Source of the DNA: Clostridia bacterium
GTDB taxonomy: Bacteria > Bacillota > Clostridia > Christensenellales > UBA1242
DNA length: 6,139 bases
Direction: 5' to 3'
NCBI GenBank assembly: GCA_017539765.1
Contig: JAFYCH010000042.1
Coordinates: 1-6,139 of the forward strand
This document shows positions 1 to 5,737 of this stretch, piece by piece. Under the pieces are notes generated by a model that saw only the letters and a program-made list of their open reading frames with translations, did not search any database and had not been told where the DNA came from. Position 1 is the stretch's first letter. Every line of letters starts with the position of its first letter. The position numbers and the translations under genes were made by a program.

Positions 1-404
1 ATAAACTTGGTTTTGCTTATAGAGATAGTTTGCTTCAAAAAGAAAACTTAGTGGTCATTGGTGCAAAGTTTAAGTTGCATTATTCTGAGCCACGTGATAT
101 TGAGTTTTTACAAAATTATTATTTTCAAAAGCGTCTTAAATTTCAGCCTTACGAGATGCCGTCGTTTGGCAGTTGTTTCAAAAAAAATCCAAACTTTCCA
201 CCTGTCAGTAAATTGATTGATGACCTTGGACTTAAGGGCTATACAATAGGTGGTGCACAAGTCAGCAAAAAACATGCTGGTTTTATTGTAAATATTGGTG
301 GTGCTAGTTGCCAAAATTATTTGGAAATGATAAAATATATCCAAGGCCAAATTTTTGAGAACTATGGCTTTATGCCAGAACTTGAAGTTAGGCTTTTAAA
401 GTAG
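1..404 (+). CDS. murB: UDP-N-acetylenolpyruvoylglucosamine reductase, C-terminal part (5' end outside window)
   Basis: MurB is the cytosolic FAD enzyme that reduces UDP-GlcNAc-enolpyruvate to UDP-N-acetylmuramate with NADPH, the second committed step of peptidoglycan precursor synthesis. The reading frame is open from base 3 and gives 133 residues before the TAG stop, so this is only the end of the FAD-binding domain plus the substrate-binding C-terminal domain. Visible family motifs are FAYRDS near the left edge (its Arg is an active-site residue in the family), GSCFKKNP with the Ser that serves as proton donor, KLIDDLGLKGYTIGGAQVS, KHAGFIVN, and the terminal ELEVRLL with the catalytic Glu. 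The stretch after the Ser motif (NPNFPPVSKLIDD) differs from the more usual GYFAGKLI-type sequence but keeps KLI. A TTG at base 30 is internal and is not the start. The PHP gene follows after 5 nt, so the two are almost certainly cotranscribed. Confidence 0.95.
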   Translation, partial: KLGFAYRDSLLQKENLVVIGAKFKLHYSEPRDIEFLQNYYFQKRLKFQPYEMPSFGSCFKKNPNFPPVSKLIDDLGLKGYTIGGAQVSKKHAGFIVNIGGASCQNYLEMIKYIQGQIFENYGFMPELEVRLLK

Positions 405-409
405 GGAAT

Positions 410-1177
410 ATGTTATTATTTGGAGATTATCACACACATACAAAATATAGTCGCAATCATCACGGCAAAAGCACCATTGAGCAAAATGTAAAGGTTGCAG
501 TGCAAAAAGGACTTAAGGAAATTGGCATAACAGAGCACGGCTTTGACCATATCTTTTTTGGTGTAAGAAGAAAGAATATTCAAAAAATGCGTGCAGAGAT
601 TGAAAGACTTGGCAAAATATATCCAATCAAAATATATCTTGGTATAGAAGCTAATTTGATTTCTAGTGAAGGCGACATTGATTTGATAGAAGAAGAACAA
701 ACTTGGTTTGATTATGTCATTATGGGCTATCATACATTTGGCAAGCCAAAAAATTTTAAGGAATACAAAAACTTTTTCAGGGTAAACGCAAAGGCTTACA
801 AAAAGAATAAGTACACACCAGAAATTATTCAAGCAAACACAGATGCTTACATAAAGGCAGTTCAAAAAAACAGAATAAACATAATCAGTCACTTAGGCAG
901 CAAAATGAAAGTTGACCCAGTGCAAATTGCAAAGGTTTGCAAAAGGACAGGCACCCTCATTGAACTTAATGCAAGACGCTTGTGTTTTGATGAAAAAGAG
1001 ACTCAGGAAATGGTTAAACTTGGCACCACATTTATTTTGGATAGTGATGCACATATTTGCAAAAATGTTGGCGAGTGCAACAGGGGACTTAATTGGGTGG
1101 TTAAGCAAAATATTCCTTTAGAGCAAGTTGCAAATTTGGACAAAACACCAACATTTGTTTGGAGAAAAGATGAATAG
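410..1177 (+). CDS. PHP-domain metal-dependent phosphohydrolase (YcdX-like)
   Basis: This is a 255-residue single-domain protein of the PHP (polymerase and histidinol phosphatase) superfamily, closest in layout to the YcdX-type phosphatases with a trinuclear metal site. All nine expected ligands are visible: H8 and H10 (DYHTHT), H18 (HHGKS), H43 (ITEHG), E80 (GIEAN), H108 (GYHTF), H161 (ISHLG), and D213 with H215 (DSDAH). It is therefore probably catalytically active in the cytosol. The natural substrate is unknown for most of this group; histidinol phosphate is possible but there are no his genes nearby. The ATG at 410 follows the murB stop by 5 nt, with an AGGG at 403–406 that is close to the start, so translational coupling to murB is plausible. 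In many Clostridia a PHP gene of this kind lies just after murB and before rapZ–yvcK–whiA, which supports the assignment. Its 3' end overlaps whiA by 8 nt. Confidence 0.88.
   Translation: MLLFGDYHTHTKYSRNHHGKSTIEQNVKVAVQKGLKEIGITEHGFDHIFFGVRRKNIQKMRAEIERLGKIYPIKIYLGIEANLISSEGDIDLIEEEQTWFDYVIMGYHTFGKPKNFKEYKNFFRVNAKAYKKNKYTPEIIQANTDAYIKAVQKNRINIISHLGSKMKVDPVQIAKVCKRTGTLIELNARRLCFDEKETQEMVKLGTTFILDSDAHICKNVGECNRGLNWVVKQNIPLEQVANLDKTPTFVWRKDE
1161..1164 (+). promoter_or_regulatory. Ribosome binding site fixing the whiA start
   Basis: GGAG lies 5 nt before the ATG at 1170, inside the last codons of the PHP gene. It favours that ATG over an in-frame TTG at 1128, which would add 14 residues encoded entirely within the PHP gene and unlike any WhiA N-terminus. 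Confidence 0.7.
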
Positions 1178-2135
1178 TTATAGTTATGAACTAAAAAAAG
1201 AAGTTGCAAGCATAGAATCAACTGGCGATGAGGCAATAAGTGAACTTTCTGCAATAATTCACACCAGTGGAGAAATAATAAAAAACAGTGACGGCATCAA
1301 GGTTATTGTTTCAACAGAAATTCCAGAACTTGCAGAAAAGATTAAAAATATCGTCAAAAATATTTATGGCACAGATATAGAAATTAAAAATGCAAAACTT
1401 TCATTTTCAAAGAATGATAGATTTGAACTTGTGCTTCCAACTAGTATAGCAAAACAAGTGCTTCTTGACACAGAAATAGCAAAGTATGACGAGAATAAGT
1501 ATTTGACATTCAACAGGGGCATAAGCCAATATTTAACAAATGAAGAAGAAACAGCAAAAGCATTTCTTCGTGGAGCATTTGAAAGTGCTTTTTCGTGCAG
1601 CATAAATCTTGTTGGAGAAAAGGACGAAAAGCATCTTACGGGATATCATGCAGAGTTTGTGTTTTCAAACGAAGTTTTTGCACAAGACTTTTGCTTTTTG
1701 CTTGCTGACTTTGATATTATCAGTAAAAAGACACCACGCAAAAATTCTTTTGTTGTGTATGTAAAGGGTCTTGATATGGTAAGTGATTTGTTTGCTTTGG
1801 TTGGTGCAAACAAAGGAGTTTTGGAACTTCAAAACGAAAGTGCCTATAGGTCAATCAGAAACAACATCAACAGGCAAAACAACTGCATCAGTGCAAATCT
1901 TACAAAGACAGTTGATGCCAGTGTAAAGCAACTTGAAACAATAAATTTGATAAAAGAAAAACTTGGGCTTGAAAGTTTGGACGAAACACTTCAAGAAGTT
2001 TGTTATCTCCGCATTGCCAACCCAGAAGAAAGTTTGGACGAACTTGTTAAGCTTTCACCAAAAAAGATAAGCAAAAGTGGACTATATCACAGGTTTAAAA
2101 AACTTGAAAAAATAGCAGAAAGCTTAAATGATTAA
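1170..2135 (+). CDS. whiA: WhiA family DNA-binding protein
   Basis: This 321-residue protein is WhiA, found across Gram-positive bacteria. It is a sporulation transcription factor in Streptomyces and a nucleoid-associated protein influencing division and chromosome segregation in Bacillus. The N-terminal part resembles a degenerate LAGLIDADG homing-endonuclease fold, with ELSAIIHTSGEI at about residues 25–36 and AFLRGAFE at about 131–138. The C-terminal helix-turn-helix domain is well conserved: NRQNNCISANLTKTVDA at about 234–250, LQEVCYLRIANPEESL at about 274–289, and KISKSGLYHRFKKLEKIAE at about 299–317. Length is normal for the family. The second LAGLIDADG-like region is divergent: the usual Gly-Ser pair after RGAF is missing and about seven extra residues precede the GYH strand. 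The gene overlaps the PHP gene by 8 nt, implying coupled translation, and ends at a strong terminator. The usual upstream partners rapZ and yvcK are not present here. Confidence 0.95.
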   Translation: MNSYSYELKKEVASIESTGDEAISELSAIIHTSGEIIKNSDGIKVIVSTEIPELAEKIKNIVKNIYGTDIEIKNAKLSFSKNDRFELVLPTSIAKQVLLDTEIAKYDENKYLTFNRGISQYLTNEEETAKAFLRGAFESAFSCSINLVGEKDEKHLTGYHAEFVFSNEVFAQDFCFLLADFDIISKKTPRKNSFVVYVKGLDMVSDLFALVGANKGVLELQNESAYRSIRNNINRQNNCISANLTKTVDASVKQLETINLIKEKLGLESLDETLQEVCYLRIANPEESLDELVKLSPKKISKSGLYHRFKKLEKIAESLND

Positions 2136-2140
2136 AAAAG

Positions 2141-2170
2141 AAATTTATACAAGCTTGTATAAATTTTTTT
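2141..2170 (+). terminator. Intrinsic terminator after whiA
   Basis: A perfect 26-bp palindrome (2141–2166) forms an 11-bp stem, AAATTTATACA pairing with TGTATAAATTT, around an AGCT loop. It ends in a run of seven T (2164–2170). It starts 5 nt after the whiA stop and should end the murB–PHP–whiA transcript. The stem is A/T-rich, so its strength comes from length rather than G/C pairs. Because A residues precede it, it could also act on the minus strand, but no minus-strand gene is seen there. Confidence 0.85.
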
Positions 2171-2225
2171 GTGCCTATTTTTTAATATTTTTGTAATATT
2201 AACAAAAAATAAAATTGTTATTGTA

Positions 2226-2324
2226 TGTCATGCTGACCTTTACCTTCTCTATATTTTGAAAGCATCTATTCCATATGGTCGAGATTCTTCGAAAGCCGAG
2301 AAACAACTATGGCTCAGAATGACA
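2226..2324 (+). repeat. Palindromic interspersed repeat (REP/MITE-like), 99 bp
   Basis: The element is bounded by near-perfect inverted ends, TGTCATGCTGA (2226–2236) and TCAGAATGACA (2314–2324), which differ at one position. The next bases also complement (CC left, GG right). An inner pair of imperfect arms, GAAAGCATCT (2258–2267) and AGATTCTTC (2282–2290), flanks the 8-bp palindrome CCATATGG (2271–2278). It stands out as more G+C-rich than the surrounding spacer. From general knowledge, repeats with TGTCATnCTGA ends and a GAGATTCTTCG core occur dispersed in many bacterial genomes; only this copy is visible here. It has no coding capacity; an open frame through it has no family resemblance. 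The strand given is arbitrary. Confidence 0.7.
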
Positions 2325-2363
2325 GATTTGTATTATTTATTCTTGACAAAAAAACAAATAAAG

Positions 2364-2392
2364 TTGCAATATTCTTTAATATTTAGTATAAT
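2364..2392 (+). promoter_or_regulatory. Sigma-70/SigA-type promoter of lon
   Basis: The -35 box TTGCAA (2364–2369) and the perfect -10 box TATAAT (2387–2392) are separated by 17 bp. The predicted transcript start is near 2399, giving a short leader of about 18 nt that carries a strong AAGGAAGG ribosome binding site (2406–2413) before the ATG at 2417. No CIRCE-like inverted repeat or CtsR heptad repeat was seen, so heat-shock control by HrcA or CtsR is not supported by this sequence. Confidence 0.8.
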
Positions 2393-2416
2393 ATGCATTG
2401 AAATAAAGGAAGGACT

Positions 2417-4717
2417 ATGGCAGATACAAAAAAATATAAACTAATCACTTTGATGGGCGTGGTATGTTTTCCACAAATGCCAATCAACTGTGACATAAGA
2501 AGAGAAGCATCAAAAGGTAGCATTATTGAAGCATTTGAAAAAGGTGAACAAGTTATTTTTGTTACACAAACAAAAGACATTCTCAGCAAAACAGTGTTTG
2601 ACAGCATAAATCCAGTTGGCTGTCTTTGTGATATTTTAAGTGTAGAAGATAATGGCAATGTAATAAAAGTTCAGGCAGAAGGTGTTGCAAGAGTAAAGAT
2701 AACAGAAGTTTTGAGTGGTGACAGATTCTTGTATTGCACAGCAGAAGAACTTGTGACAACAAACATTTCTGGCACGACACAAAGTCTTTTGATGAGCACA
2801 GCAAAACAACATTTTGTTGAATATTCAAGTTACGAAAAGCGTTTTAATCCAGAAATTATGCGTGCAGTTGATAGTATTCAAGATGCAAACAATTTTGTTG
2901 ACGCAGTCACTGCAATCTGTATAAAAGAAGAAAAAAAACAACTCAACATTCTCAATCAAGCAGATACTCAAAAAAGATTAGAACTTCTTATTGGTTATTT
3001 GATGGAAGAAGTTGAAATTGCAAAAGTTAATCAAGAACTTTCAAAAAAAGTTCACGAAAGTATGGACAAAAACCAAAAAGAATACTATCTTCGTGAGCAA
3101 ATGAAGGCAATAAGTGAAGAACTTGGCGATGACGTAAGTGAGTTTGATGAAATTGAAAAGAAAATCAAAGAAGGCAAAATGCCAGAAGAAGTCAAGGCAA
3201 AAGCACTCAAGGAACTTAACAGAGTAAAGAAAATACCAAATGCATCACCAGATTATTCTGTTTTAAGAAATTATTTAGATGTGCTTTTGGAACTTCCTTG
3301 GGGCAAAAAGACAACTGACAACAAAGACCTTAAAAGAGCAAGACAAATTTTGGACGAAGACCATTCTGGTCTTGATAAAGTAAAAGACAGAATAATTGAA
3401 TATCTTGCAGTTATGCAACTCACAGAAAAAATTGGTGGTCAAATCATCTGTTTTGTTGGCCCACCAGGAGTTGGAAAAACCAGTATTGCAAAAAGCATTG
3501 CAAGAGCACTTGACCGAAAGTTTGTAAAAATGAGTGTTGGTGGCGTTAAGGACGAAAGTGAAATTCGTGGACACAGAAAAACTTATGTTGGTGCAATGCC
3601 AGGCAGAATAATTTATAATATGCAGCTTGCTGGCAGCAGCAATCCAGTATTTTTGATTGATGAAATTGACAAGATGAGCAGTGACTATCGTGGCGACCCA
3701 ACAAGCGCTATGCTTGAAGTTCTGGACCCAGAGCAAAACTCTGCATTTAGGGACAACTTTTTGGAAGTTCCATTTGATTTGTCTGATGTATTGTTTATTG
3801 CAACAGCAAACTATATTAATGATATTCCAGCACCACTTCTTGACAGAATGGAAGTGATTGAACTTTCAAGTTATACACTCAACGAAAAGTTTGAAATTGC
3901 AAAAGAGCATCTTATTCCAAAACTTTTAAAGGAACACGGATTAACAACTGAAGACATAAAATTTGAAGACGAAGCAATCAGAACTATGATTGAAGAATAC
4001 ACTTACGAAGCTGGTGTACGTGGTTTAGAGCGTACAATTGCAACGGTATGCAGAAAAGTTGCTGTCAAAATTGTCGGCAGCCCAGTCAAAACACAATATG
4101 TAATTTCAAAAGCAAATCTTCACGACTATCTTGGTGCTCACAAAGTTATTTTTGATGGCAAAAGAGATGTGCCAGATGTTGGGCTTGTTTCTGGCTTATC
4201 ATATTCAACAGTTGGTGGTGGAGTGCTGACTATTGAAGTTAATTTGGTGCTTGGTGACGGAAAAATCATCATGACAGGTCGTCTTGGTGACGTTATGCAA
4301 GAAAGTGCCAAGGTTGCCCTAAGTGCAATCACCTGCAAGGCAGAAAAATATGGCATTGACCCAGAAATATTTAAAAAGAGAGATGTTCATATTCACGTGC
4401 CAGAAGGCGCTGTCAAAAAAGATGGTCCAAGTGCTGGTTGTGCACTTGCAACTGCAATATATAGCGCTTTCACAAACAAAAAAGTTGACAACGATCTTGC
4501 AATGACAGGTGAAATAACCATCAGGGGAAATGTGCTTGCAATTGGTGGACTTAAAGAAAAATTATTTGCTTGTGTGCGTGCAGGCATTTCAAAAGCAATT
4601 GTGCCAGAACAAAACAGAGAAGATGTTTTGGACCTTCCAAAAGACATCACAGACAACCTTAAAATTGTTTACGCAAAAACGTTTGAAGATGTTCTTAAAA
4701 ACTCGATTATTGATTAA
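2417..4717 (+). CDS. lon: ATP-dependent protease LonA
   Basis: Lon is a cytosolic hexameric AAA+ serine protease that unfolds and degrades misfolded and specific regulatory proteins. The 766-residue product is close to the usual 770–810 and looks complete. In order: a substrate-binding N-terminal domain (about 8–200, with GVVCFPQMPI near the start), a helical linker (about 200–300, ending in the conserved LPWG at 293–296), and the AAA+ module with Walker A GPPGVGKT (348–355), Walker B VFLIDEID (411–418), sensor-1 Asn 465 and the Arg of DRM at 477. The C-terminal protease domain has catalytic Ser672 in KDGPSAG and Lys715 in GGLKEK, the same 43-residue spacing as in E. coli Lon (S679/K722). The start is supported by AAGGAAGG at 2406–2413 and by the promoter. 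No terminator is visible after the stop, so readthrough into the next genes is possible. In many Bacillota engB follows lon directly; here two small genes intervene. Confidence 0.98.
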   Translation: MADTKKYKLITLMGVVCFPQMPINCDIRREASKGSIIEAFEKGEQVIFVTQTKDILSKTVFDSINPVGCLCDILSVEDNGNVIKVQAEGVARVKITEVLSGDRFLYCTAEELVTTNISGTTQSLLMSTAKQHFVEYSSYEKRFNPEIMRAVDSIQDANNFVDAVTAICIKEEKKQLNILNQADTQKRLELLIGYLMEEVEIAKVNQELSKKVHESMDKNQKEYYLREQMKAISEELGDDVSEFDEIEKKIKEGKMPEEVKAKALKELNRVKKIPNASPDYSVLRNYLDVLLELPWGKKTTDNKDLKRARQILDEDHSGLDKVKDRIIEYLAVMQLTEKIGGQIICFVGPPGVGKTSIAKSIARALDRKFVKMSVGGVKDESEIRGHRKTYVGAMPGRIIYNMQLAGSSNPVFLIDEIDKMSSDYRGDPTSAMLEVLDPEQNSAFRDNFLEVPFDLSDVLFIATANYINDIPAPLLDRMEVIELSSYTLNEKFEIAKEHLIPKLLKEHGLTTEDIKFEDEAIRTMIEEYTYEAGVRGLERTIATVCRKVAVKIVGSPVKTQYVISKANLHDYLGAHKVIFDGKRDVPDVGLVSGLSYSTVGGGVLTIEVNLVLGDGKIIMTGRLGDVMQESAKVALSAITCKAEKYGIDPEIFKKRDVHIHVPEGAVKKDGPSAGCALATAIYSAFTNKKVDNDLAMTGEITIRGNVLAIGGLKEKLFACVRAGISKAIVPEQNREDVLDLPKDITDNLKIVYAKTFEDVLKNSIID

Positions 4718-4760
4718 AATTTGATACAACAAAAAAAATGCGTTGAAATCGAAATCAGTA

Positions 4761-4789
4761 TTGCACTCTTTGCAATTGTATGTTATAAT
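4761..4789 (+). promoter_or_regulatory. Promoter of the two-gene insert
   Basis: The -35 box TTGCAC (4761–4766) and the -10 box TATAAT (4784–4789) are 17 bp apart, and a TG one base before the -10 box makes it an extended -10 promoter. The expected start of transcription is near 4796, only a dozen bases before the ATG at 4808, with GGAG (4797–4800) right at the 5' end of the message. TTGCA at 4761–4765 and TGCAA at 4771–4775 form a small inverted repeat across the -35 region that could be an operator or could be chance. Confidence 0.7.
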
Positions 4790-4807
4790 AAATTACGGAG
4801 TAAAGAT

Positions 4808-5191
4808 ATGTATTATAATTCAGAAGTAAAAAAAGTTATTAAACAGTTTAAAAAGGATAAATTCTATTCAAAAGAAAGTGTAAAATTTATTATTGAAAAT
4901 GTTAAAGAATTTGATTCAGAAAAAAATGATAAAACAGTATTAAACAATATTTTTAATATAATTGACAATGATGAAAAAAGATGCAATGCATCGGCAAAAG
5001 TATTTAATACTTATTGCAAAGTAGATTTTGTTCCTTATTCTGATGATATATCAGGCACAAAGTATGTTGATATAAATATACACAGCGATATTCCTTTGGC
5101 AATAGAAAAAGCATTATGCGATGCTTCATGTGCAATTGAAAGCAAGAAGAATGACTGGTGTTTAGATGCGGATAAAGGTATGTCAAAATAA
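4808..5191 (+). CDS. Hypothetical protein, 127 residues, first gene of the insert
   Basis: I do not recognise this family. The start at 4808 is chosen because GGAG (4797–4800) lies 7 nt upstream and a good promoter ends just before it; a TTG at 4721 in the same frame would start upstream of that promoter. The product is soluble in appearance, with no signal peptide or membrane segment. The first 35 residues are lysine-rich and probably helical (KKVIKQFKKDKFYSKESVKF). The middle is Asn/Asp-rich, and a segment around 78–100 (DDISGTKYVDINIHSDIPLA) looks like beta strand then helix. Five Cys (59, 70, 104, 108, 118) do not form a clear zinc motif. G+C over 4861–5160 is about 27% by hand count, well below lon. 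The next gene starts 19 nt after its stop, so the two likely form an operon. Reality as a gene is supported by promoter, ribosome site and spacing, not by homology. Confidence 0.75.
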   Translation: MYYNSEVKKVIKQFKKDKFYSKESVKFIIENVKEFDSEKNDKTVLNNIFNIIDNDEKRCNASAKVFNTYCKVDFVPYSDDISGTKYVDINIHSDIPLAIEKALCDASCAIESKKNDWCLDADKGMSK

Positions 5192-5199
5192 AGAGAAAC

Positions 5200-5205
5200 A
5201 GGTGA
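5200..5205 (+). promoter_or_regulatory. Ribosome binding site deciding the start of the second insert gene
   Basis: AGGTGA is a good anti-Shine-Dalgarno match 5 nt before the ATG at 5211. An in-frame ATG at 5205 overlaps this site and an in-frame ATG at 5166, inside the preceding gene, has no such site, so 5211 is preferred. Confidence 0.6.
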
Positions 5206-5210
5206 TGATT

Positions 5211-5681
5211 ATGGAGAAAAAATATACATTAGAGCATTTTGTAGGAGTGCTTCACAACAGACGTTTGGCTGATCGTGATGATTCTGCCACAAGACTTGCA
5301 AAACTAATTTTATATTTAAGCGGGCATTATTCTTTGGCTCATGAACATTTGGATATTATTCCAGAAGAAAAATATGAAAAAATTGGCTTAACAAAACCAC
5401 TTGCAAACAAAATTGATACACTAATGAAAATATTCAATAAGTGCTGCAGATTAAATTGCACCAGAGGTTTTGCTAACAGATTAGGATTGGTTGATTACAT
5501 AACAGCAGAAGGTGAAGTTCCTGAAAAAATTGATGCTTTTGTAAAACAAAAATTATATGAATATGAGAAAGAAGATGAAAAAATTGCTGATAATTCAACA
5601 GAGGTATCATTAATTGAAAAATCACTAGAAAAACCAACTCAAAAGGAAATTAATGATTTTTATAATGAATTAGTAAAATAA
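5211..5681 (+). CDS. Hypothetical protein, 156 residues, second gene of the insert
   Basis: I do not recognise this family. It reads MEKKYTLEHFVGVL at the start and looks mostly helical and cytosolic, with no signal peptide or membrane segment. Residues about 5–48 carry a charged helix (NRRLADRDDSATRLAKLIL) followed by YLSGHYSLAHEHL, with three His that are not spaced like a known metal site. Residues 78–83 contain CCRLNC, and CTRGFANRLGL follows. From about 118 the chain becomes an E/K-rich, probably extended or coiled tail ending in TQKEINDFYNELVK. Hand-counted G+C over 5281–5580 is about 29%, again below lon, and Leu is often TTA where lon prefers CTT. It lies 19 nt after the preceding gene and ends 5 nt before a strong terminator, so the pair forms one transcription unit. 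A toxin–antitoxin or small accessory pair is possible but nothing in the sequence shows it. Confidence 0.8.
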   Translation: MEKKYTLEHFVGVLHNRRLADRDDSATRLAKLILYLSGHYSLAHEHLDIIPEEKYEKIGLTKPLANKIDTLMKIFNKCCRLNCTRGFANRLGLVDYITAEGEVPEKIDAFVKQKLYEYEKEDEKIADNSTEVSLIEKSLEKPTQKEINDFYNELVK

Positions 5682-5686
5682 CAAAC

Positions 5687-5723
5687 AAAAAGTGCAAAAA
5701 ATTTGCACTTTTTTTTATTTTTT
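5687..5723 (+). terminator. Intrinsic terminator of the two-gene insert
   Basis: AAAAAGTGCAAA (5687–5698) pairs with TTTGCACTTTTT (5702–5713) around an AAA loop, giving a 12-bp stem. The T run is 5709–5716 and, after one A, continues 5718–5723. It begins 5 nt after the stop codon at 5679–5681. The 3' arm of the stem doubles as the -35 box of the downstream engB promoter. Confidence 0.9.
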
Positions 5724-5731
5724 GATATAAA
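5703..5731 (+). promoter_or_regulatory. Putative engB promoter overlapping the upstream terminator
   Basis: The -35 box TTGCAC (5703–5708) lies in the 3' arm of the terminator hairpin and the -10 box TATAAA (5726–5731) follows after 17 bp. The expected +1 is about 5738, which is the A of the engB ATG. Without this promoter engB would depend on readthrough of a strong terminator, which argues that it is real. Confidence 0.6.
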
Positions 5732-5737
5732 TTAAGT

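Noticed and set aside
416..892. 158-codon minus-strand open frame opposite the PHP gene
   Set aside because: It is the antisense of a well-conserved PHP gene; its Cys/Phe-rich, low-complexity translation is typical of a shadow frame.
2221..2332. TTGTA on both sides of the palindromic repeat as a target-site duplication
   Set aside because: The right copy is separated from the element end by three bases and the motif is common in such AT-rich spacer, so chance is more likely.
2343..2348. Consensus TTGACA as a -35 box for lon
   Set aside because: No acceptable -10 box lies 16–19 bp downstream; TATAAT at 2387 is far too distant and pairs instead with TTGCAA at 2364.
2169..2444. 91-codon plus-strand open frame between whiA and lon
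   Set aside because: It runs through the terminator T tract, the palindromic repeat and the lon promoter, has no ribosome site and resembles no family.
3275..3736. 153-codon minus-strand open frame inside lon
   Set aside because: It lies opposite the AAA+ motifs of lon, with no ribosome site or recognisable protein features.
4718..4760. Terminator directly after lon
   Set aside because: The A-rich stretch has no stem of useful length followed by a T run, so lon may read through into the insert genes.
4721..4807. N-terminal extension of the first insert gene from a TTG start
   Set aside because: The extension would begin upstream of the promoter at 4761–4789 and lacks a ribosome site; the ATG at 4808 has GGAG 7 nt before it.
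4808..5681. Calling the two insert genes a toxin–antitoxin pair
   Set aside because: Size and operon layout fit loosely, but neither protein shows a toxin motif or an antitoxin DNA-binding motif, so the label would be a guess.
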